A DNA stretch of 9,600 nucleotides from Caldifarciminota bacterium (GTDB lineage Bacteria > Hydrothermota > Tepidihabitantia > Tepidihabitantales > Tepidihabitantaceae). The notes beneath the pieces are model-generated. The model ran no database searches. It worked only from the letters and a program-made list of their open reading frames with translations, and had not been told where the DNA came from. Within the stretch, counting starts at the first letter, position 1. Every line of letters begins with the position of its first letter. Location: contig JAFGQF010000138.1 in the NCBI GenBank assembly GCA_016935775.1, positions 1 through 9,600 on the forward strand. Direction: 5' to 3'. The position numbers and the translations under genes were made by a program. Of the stretch, positions 5,073 to 9,600 are shown one piece after another.

Positions 5073-7319
5073 TTGAGACTTGTCGGCATCGTCGGACTCG
5101 TGCTGGTGCTCGCCGGCGGGACCGCCGCGGCGCAGCACGACCAGTTGCTGGTCCGGGTCGCGGCCCGGGATTACCAGCAGCTGTACGACCACATCCCATT
5201 CAAGGGCACGACAATCAACATAGCCGGGGCTGTACCGGGCGAAAGCTACGACCTGATGGTCTACCGTTCGGAACTGCCGATCGTGCTGGGCTGCGGCCTG
5301 GCCGCCGAGGTGGTAGCCGACGACCTCGGCACCCTCGGCGCCGAGGCGGGTACGTTCGGGTTTTACTGCTCCTACGACTCGCTCGTGAGCACGATGCGCA
5401 ACCTCGCGGCCAACTACCCGGCCATCTGCCGGCTCGACAGCTTCGGGACGACCCACGAGGGACGCTGGGTTATAGGCTTGAAGATATCGGACAACCCCGG
5501 GGTGGACGAGGACGAACCCGAGGTGCTGTTCTTCGGCCAGGTCCATGCCCGGGAGTGGGCCGCCGGACAGGTCATCCGCCATTTCTGCGATTCGCTGCTT
5601 TCCAACTACGCCTCCAATTCCAGTTTCCGCGACCTGGTTGACGGCCGCGAGATCTGGGTCTTCCCGGTAGTCAACGCCGACGGCTTCACCTACGACTACC
5701 CGTCCCAGCGGAGCTGGCGCAAGAACCGCCAGCCGTTCGGTTCGGCGATCGGTTGCGACCCGAACCGCGACTTCAACGGCGTCTGCAGCGGCAACCGGAT
5801 GGGAGACTGGGGTTCGCTGGTCAGCGGCTCGCGCACGACCCACTACCCGTCCGACGAGACCTTCTTCGGCGCTACGGGCGCCTGGGGCAAGGAGGTCGGC
5901 GCGCTCTGCGACTTCTTCAAGCAGCGGACCTTTGTCGCCTGCCTGGACCTTCACTCTTATTCCGAGTTGGTGCTCTGGCCCTACGGCCACGGCGAGAACA
6001 CGCCCGACAACACCTATTACTCTTCCTTCGGCCAGCAGATTGCGAGCCGGATCAACAAGCTGTCGGGTGGCACCTACACGCCCAGCCGTTCTGACCAGCT
6101 CTACCCGACCAACGGCGGCTCGGACGACTGGTTCTACGGCTGGTCGCACTACATCGGCGGTTACCCGTGCATGTCGTTCTGCGTGGAACTGGGCACCAGC
6201 TTCTACCAGAACACCAGCCAGCTCAGCACCATCCAGACCCAGGCATTCAAGGGACTGCTCTATACCGCCCAGCAGGCCGACGACATCATATCCAGTCTCG
6301 AGGGCACGGTGCCGCGGCCGTTCCTCGCGCCGCTGGACAGCTCGGCGACCGGCGATTTCACGGTCAGTTGGACGCCGGTCAAGCCCGAGCACAGCCACCC
6401 GACCAAGTGGGAGGTGGAGGAGCTCTGCGGGTTGACGGTGGTCGAGGACGGCTTCGAGTCCGGCACCGACCAATGGGTGTTGCAGGGCGCGACCCGGGCC
6501 ACGTCCCAGAAGCACGCGGGCAGCTACTCGGTTTTTCTCGGCAGCGCCAACAACATCTCGAACTACCTGGCGACGAAAGACCCTTACCCGGTCCTGCCGG
6601 GCGACTCGCTCGAGTACTGGATCTGGTACGACCTCGAGAACAACTACGACGTCGTCACCTCCGAGGTGTCGCTGGAGGGCAAGGAGTGGATTCAGCTCCA
6701 CGACCGCTACACCGGCAACTCCTCGGGCTGGGTGCGCAAGGCCTATTCGCTGGAGCCGTGGGCGGGTCGGTCGGTGTACATCCGGTTCCGCACGATGACC
6801 GACGACAACACGCTCCGGAACGGCGCCTACATTGACGATGTCTGGCCGGTGCCCGAGTTCGCGAGCCGGCAGGTCCTGGCCGACAACATCACCGACACGC
6901 TGTACGAGGTCACTGGCAGGACCCCGGGGCAGTACTGGTACCGGGTGCGGGGCTTCAACGCCGCATGGAACTGGGGCGACCAGGGGCCGCTCGAGGACAT
7001 CGTTGTCACCGGCACGGGCGTGGCCGAGCAGCCTTCGCAACCGGGGCTCCGGACCGGGCTCGCGGTCGGCCGCAGCGTTTCGACCGGGCCTTTTGAGCTG
7101 AGCTACACGGTGGCGCGGCCGGGCCGGGCGAGCCTCAACGTCACCGACATCAACGGCCGGGTTGTCCGGACCTGCGTGTCGGGTACTGTCGAAGCGGGAC
7201 AGTATTCGGTTCGCTGGGACGGCAGTGACGGGCAGGGCCGGCGCCTGGCCGCCGGCGTGTACTTTGTCCGGCTCGAGGCGGACGAGACTGCGGTTGCCCG
7301 GGTCGTCCTGGCAGACTAG
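5073..7319 (+). CDS. Secreted M14 zinc carboxypeptidase, CPB-like pocket, multi-domain
   Basis: This 748-residue exported metallopeptidase should remove C-terminal residues from peptides outside the cell. In order: signal peptide (1-20, cleavage after AAA); M14 propeptide-like region (about 26-84); M14 catalytic domain (about 97-407); first half of an Fn3 fold (about 413-450); MAM/immune-inhibitor-A-like jelly roll (about 455-596); second Fn3 half (about 604-646); FlgD-like/T9SS-type C-terminal domain (about 665-748) with AAGVYFVRL. Zinc ligands are His158, Glu161 and His294; substrate residues are Arg216, Asn231, Arg232 and Tyr344; the catalytic Glu is Glu372. The pocket motif GGSDDW (348-353) equals that of pancreatic carboxypeptidase B, whose Asp selects Lys/Arg. 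The TTG start is chosen because AGGAGG lies 6 nt upstream and a signal peptide begins exactly there. Catalytic assignment is firm; specificity is an inference. Confidence 0.93.
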   Translation: MRLVGIVGLVLVLAGGTAAAQHDQLLVRVAARDYQQLYDHIPFKGTTINIAGAVPGESYDLMVYRSELPIVLGCGLAAEVVADDLGTLGAEAGTFGFYCSYDSLVSTMRNLAANYPAICRLDSFGTTHEGRWVIGLKISDNPGVDEDEPEVLFFGQVHAREWAAGQVIRHFCDSLLSNYASNSSFRDLVDGREIWVFPVVNADGFTYDYPSQRSWRKNRQPFGSAIGCDPNRDFNGVCSGNRMGDWGSLVSGSRTTHYPSDETFFGATGAWGKEVGALCDFFKQRTFVACLDLHSYSELVLWPYGHGENTPDNTYYSSFGQQIASRINKLSGGTYTPSRSDQLYPTNGGSDDWFYGWSHYIGGYPCMSFCVELGTSFYQNTSQLSTIQTQAFKGLLYTAQQADDIISSLEGTVPRPFLAPLDSSATGDFTVSWTPVKPEHSHPTKWEVEELCGLTVVEDGFESGTDQWVLQGATRATSQKHAGSYSVFLGSANNISNYLATKDPYPVLPGDSLEYWIWYDLENNYDVVTSEVSLEGKEWIQLHDRYTGNSSGWVRKAYSLEPWAGRSVYIRFRTMTDDNTLRNGAYIDDVWPVPEFASRQVLADNITDTLYEVTGRTPGQYWYRVRGFNAAWNWGDQGPLEDIVVTGTGVAEQPSQPGLRTGLAVGRSVSTGPFELSYTVARPGRASLNVTDINGRVVRTCVSGTVEAGQYSVRWDGSDGQGRRLAAGVYFVRLEADETAVARVVLAD

Positions 7320-7333
7320 GAAGCCGAGCAATC

Positions 7334-7366
7334 AAGGCCGGGGTGACCCAGTGTCGCCCCGGCCTT
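7334..7366 (+). terminator. Hairpin terminator of the first carboxypeptidase gene
   Basis: Ten perfect GC-rich pairs (7334-7343 with 7357-7366) extend by a G-U wobble and two more pairs to a 13-bp stem with a 7-nt loop, 14 nt after the stop codon. Only a weak CACTTTG follows rather than a U-run. The -35 of the next promoter begins 5 nt after the stem. Confidence 0.65.
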
Positions 7367-7370
7367 CACT

Positions 7371-7399
7371 TTGACCTGTCCTGCCGGGTGCGGTAGCAT
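7371..7399 (+). promoter_or_regulatory. Probable sigma70-like promoter of the second carboxypeptidase gene
   Basis: TTGACC (7371-7376) and TAGCAT (7394-7399) are 17 nt apart, closely resembling the promoter of the upstream paralogue (TTGACT-N16-TAGAAT). Initiation near 7406 leaves a leader of about 80 nt. The position right after a terminator suggests that the paralogues are transcribed separately. Confidence 0.6.
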
Positions 7400-7485
7400 T
7401 GTTCTTACCGATGAGCATACTCGATTTTCCGCATGGCCCTGATCACGGTTGCGCCGCCCAGGGCAGCGCTTTCCCGGGAGGAATG

Positions 7486-9600
7486 ATGAAGGTCCCAGTC
7501 TGTGTCAGCCTGTTGATCGCGGTGATGCTGCCGATCGCCACGGCGAGCGCCGGTCCGATGGTCGTCCGGGTCGCGGCCCGCGATTACGAGGAGTTGAACA
7601 ACCGCATCCCGTTCAAGGGCAGCTCGATCGACATCGCCGGTGCGGTGCCGGGCGAGAGCTATGACCTCGTGCTCGGGCGCGAGGACCTCGGGCTGGTTCG
7701 TTCGAGCGGCCTCGAGTGGCGGGTCATCACCGACGACCTCGACACCCGGGAGGGCGACGCCTGGGACTTCGGTTACTACTGCGACTACGACTCGCTGGTC
7801 CGGATAATGCGCAACTGGGCCGCGACCTATCCGACGCTGTGCAAGTTCGACTCCATCGGCCGGACCCATCTTGGCCGGTGGATCTACGCGGTGAAGATAT
7901 CGGACAACGTCCACGTCGAGGAGGACGAGCCTGAGGTGCTGCTCGACGCGATGCACCACTCGCGTGAGTGGGCGACCCCGCAGGCGGCGCGCCACTTCGC
8001 CGACACGCTGCTGTCGAGCTACGGCACCTGCCCGGACATCACGACCTTCGTCAACGACCACCAGTGCTGGGTCGTGCCGGTTTCGAACGTGGACGGTTAC
8101 GACTATGACTACCCGCAGCAGCGGATGTGGCGCAAGAACCGGAAGCCCTACGAGAGCGCGGTCGGCTGCGACCCGAACCGGGACTACAACGGTCCCTGCG
8201 ATACGACCCGGATGCACGCCTGGGGCGCGCTGGTCTCGGGTTCGCGTTCCACCCACTACCCGGGCGACGAGACCTGGATGGGCGCGCGGGCCTGGTGGGC
8301 CGACTGCGTGGACGCGTTGCGCGGGTTCTTCCAGGAACACACGTTCGTTGCCGACGTTTCGCTCCATTCCTACGGTGAGCTGGTGCTGTGGCCGTTCAGC
8401 TCGGGCGTGGCGCCCTACGACCCGATGATCGCGACCCTGGCGCAGGGGATGGCGTCGCGGATGCAGCGGCTCGGTGGGGGCAACTACACCGCTCAGCAGG
8501 CGAACTACCTGTACCCGAGCTTCGGTTCTTCGAAGGACTGGATGTACGGTTGGCCCCACAATGTCGGCGGCTACCCGTGCATGGCCTACACCGTCGAACT
8601 GGGAACCAGTTTCTACCAGAGCACAAGCCAGCTCGATGCCATCGAGCGCGAGTGCTTCGACGGTGTGTTCTACCTGTTCAGCCAGGCCAGCGCGATAATC
8701 TCGTCGCTCAGGGGCGAGGTGCCGCCGCCGGTGCTCGCGCCGATGGACAGTTCGGCGACCGGCAGCTTCACCCTTCACTGGACCCCGAAGCGTCGAGCGT
8801 ACAACCAGCCGACGAAGTGGGCGGTGGAGGAGCTGTCCGGGCTGACTGTATCGTCCGATGACTTCGAGTCCGGCACCGCGCTCTGGGACGTGGTCGGCTT
8901 CAGCCGGAGCAGCGCCCAGGCGCATTCGGGCAGCCACAGCATGTTCTCGGGGATGACCAACAACCAGTCAAACTATATCAAGACAAAGGACCCTTACCCG
9001 GTTCAGCCGGGCGATTCAGTCAGCTTCTGGCTCTGGTACGACCTCGAGACCAACTACGACGTCTACATCACCGAGGTGTCGGAGAACGGGCTCGACTGGG
9101 TGCAGCTCCACGACCGGTACGAGGGCAACTCGGGCGGCTGGCAGCGCGCGGCGTTCTCGCTCGAGCCGTGGGCCGGCCGGTCGGTCTGGCTGCGGTTCCG
9201 GGTGATGAGCGACGACAACACGCTCCGGGTTGGCGCCTACGTGGACGATGTTCACCCGGTGCCGCTGTTCGCCAACCGCGCGGTGCTGTCGGACAACGTC
9301 ACCGACACGCTCTACCAGGTGACCGGCAGGACCCCGGGCCGGTACTGGTACCGGGTCCGCGGCTACAACACCGCCTGGGAGTGGAACGAGCAAGGGCCGC
9401 TCGAGGACGTCATTGTCACCGGCACGGCCTTGGCCGAGGAGCCGGGCCAGGAGCTGCGGACCGGGCTGGCGGTGAGCCGCACCGTCTCGGCCGGGCCGTT
9501 CGAGCTCAGCTACTCGGTCACGCGCCCGGGCGAGGCCAGCCTGACCGTGACCGACGTTAACGGCCGGACGGTGCGGACGCTGGTATCGGGTCGGGTCGAG
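7486..9600 (+). CDS. Secreted M14 zinc carboxypeptidase paralogue with Lys in the specificity pocket, 3' end beyond the window
   Basis: The open frame runs 705 codons to the right edge. Against its neighbour only about 41 residues and the stop are missing. The layout is the same: signal peptide (1-22), propeptide-like region with VVRVAARDYEEL (26-37), M14 domain (about 97-406), split Fn3 around a MAM-like jelly roll, and the start of the FlgD-like/T9SS-type domain (LTVTDVNGRTVRTL, about 687-700). Catalytic residues are complete: His158, Glu161, His294, Arg216, Asn231, Arg232, Tyr343 and Glu371. The pocket motif is GSSKDW (347-352): Lys350 replaces the neighbour's Asp351, predicting preference for acidic C-terminal residues as in carboxypeptidase O. 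The second of two consecutive ATGs is chosen because GGAGG (7477-7481) lies 4 nt upstream; the first would almost touch it. An in-frame ATG at 7411 would only add a non-signal extension. Confidence 0.92.
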   Translation, partial: MKVPVCVSLLIAVMLPIATASAGPMVVRVAARDYEELNNRIPFKGSSIDIAGAVPGESYDLVLGREDLGLVRSSGLEWRVITDDLDTREGDAWDFGYYCDYDSLVRIMRNWAATYPTLCKFDSIGRTHLGRWIYAVKISDNVHVEEDEPEVLLDAMHHSREWATPQAARHFADTLLSSYGTCPDITTFVNDHQCWVVPVSNVDGYDYDYPQQRMWRKNRKPYESAVGCDPNRDYNGPCDTTRMHAWGALVSGSRSTHYPGDETWMGARAWWADCVDALRGFFQEHTFVADVSLHSYGELVLWPFSSGVAPYDPMIATLAQGMASRMQRLGGGNYTAQQANYLYPSFGSSKDWMYGWPHNVGGYPCMAYTVELGTSFYQSTSQLDAIERECFDGVFYLFSQASAIISSLRGEVPPPVLAPMDSSATGSFTLHWTPKRRAYNQPTKWAVEELSGLTVSSDDFESGTALWDVVGFSRSSAQAHSGSHSMFSGMTNNQSNYIKTKDPYPVQPGDSVSFWLWYDLETNYDVYITEVSENGLDWVQLHDRYEGNSGGWQRAAFSLEPWAGRSVWLRFRVMSDDNTLRVGAYVDDVHPVPLFANRAVLSDNVTDTLYQVTGRTPGRYWYRVRGYNTAWEWNEQGPLEDVIVTGTALAEEPGQELRTGLAVSRTVSAGPFELSYSVTRPGEASLTVTDVNGRTVRTLVSGRVE

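Larger units (their letters stand above)
5073..9600 (+). repeat. Tandem gene duplication (two M14 carboxypeptidase paralogues)
   Basis: The two genes align along their whole lengths, with zinc ligands at identical residue numbers and only about one residue of shift across the catalytic domain. Short identical nucleotide runs recur (for example GAAGATATCGGACAAC near 5482 and 7891), but silent and replacement differences are frequent throughout. The duplication is therefore not recent. Confidence 0.85.

Noticed and set aside
4889..5089. A 67-codon N-terminal extension of the histidine kinase
   Set aside because: It would cross both divergent promoters and the leader of the peptidase gene, and is Pro/Arg-rich without homology. 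TM1 follows the internal ATG at 4888 as expected.
4983..7331. A 782-codon open frame on the minus strand, opposite the first carboxypeptidase
   Set aside because: It is the antisense of a gene with full M14 catalytic motifs. Its translation is low-complexity, rich in Arg/Val/Gly/Ala, with no family motif. In GC-rich genes the antisense frame often lacks stops by codon bias.
7411..7485. An in-frame upstream ATG extending the second carboxypeptidase by 25 residues
   Set aside because: It lacks a Shine-Dalgarno and would bury the signal peptide behind a non-hydrophobic extension. The ATG at 7486 has GGAGG and begins the signal peptide.
7405..8937. A 510-codon open frame on the minus strand opposite the second carboxypeptidase
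   Set aside because: It is the same kind of antisense shadow and covers the region encoding the zinc ligands and catalytic Glu on the plus strand.
1..9600. Mobile element, CRISPR array, tRNA or rRNA
   Set aside because: No transposase or integrase motifs, no spaced short repeats and no tRNA or rRNA signature were seen. The only large repeat is the diverged tandem carboxypeptidase pair.

Overview
The window is a GC-rich stretch of bacterial chromosome packed with housekeeping and secreted-protein genes. Both edges cut through genes. Three features point to an uncultured lineage near the FCB group, such as WOR-3 or Zixibacteria: secreted multi-domain proteins ending in a FlgD-like/T9SS-type C-terminal domain, a thiolase-DUF35 pair, and a stand-alone pyruvate-kinase C-domain-like protein. 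This placement is inference from gene content; no marker gene is present. I see no phage, transposon, CRISPR, tRNA or rRNA.

Left half (minus strand, read right to left). A membrane histidine kinase (4888-2573) has a dCache-type sensor, HAMP, PAS and kinase core. It is followed by a two-gene unit: a thiolase-superfamily protein (2424-1042) and a zinc-ribbon/OB-fold DUF35 partner (1032-529). Their 9-nt spacing and a Shine-Dalgarno overlapping the upstream stop codon suggest coupled translation and a stable complex acting on acyl-CoA. After a strong hairpin comes a COG1751 protein resembling the C-terminal domain of pyruvate kinase (456 to beyond the left edge).

Centre. A 184-nt divergent intergenic region (4889-5072) carries back-to-back sigma70-like promoters. 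One drives the kinase and looks leaderless. The other drives the first peptidase and makes a leader of about 100 nt.

Right half (plus strand). Two paralogous secreted M14 zinc carboxypeptidases lie in tandem (5073-7319, and 7486 to beyond the right edge). Each has its own promoter, and a hairpin terminator separates them. Both have a signal peptide, an M14-type propeptide, a complete catalytic centre, an Fn3 fold that appears to be interrupted by a MAM/immune-inhibitor-A-like jelly roll, and a FlgD-like/T9SS-type C-terminal domain. At the residue that sets side-chain specificity in this family the first has Asp and the second has Lys. They may therefore be complementary enzymes that remove basic and acidic C-terminal residues from extracellular peptides.

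I found no clearly new multi-gene system. The best leads are the charge-swapped carboxypeptidase pair, the thiolase lacking a recognisable nucleophilic cysteine, and the leaderless promoter-start arrangements.
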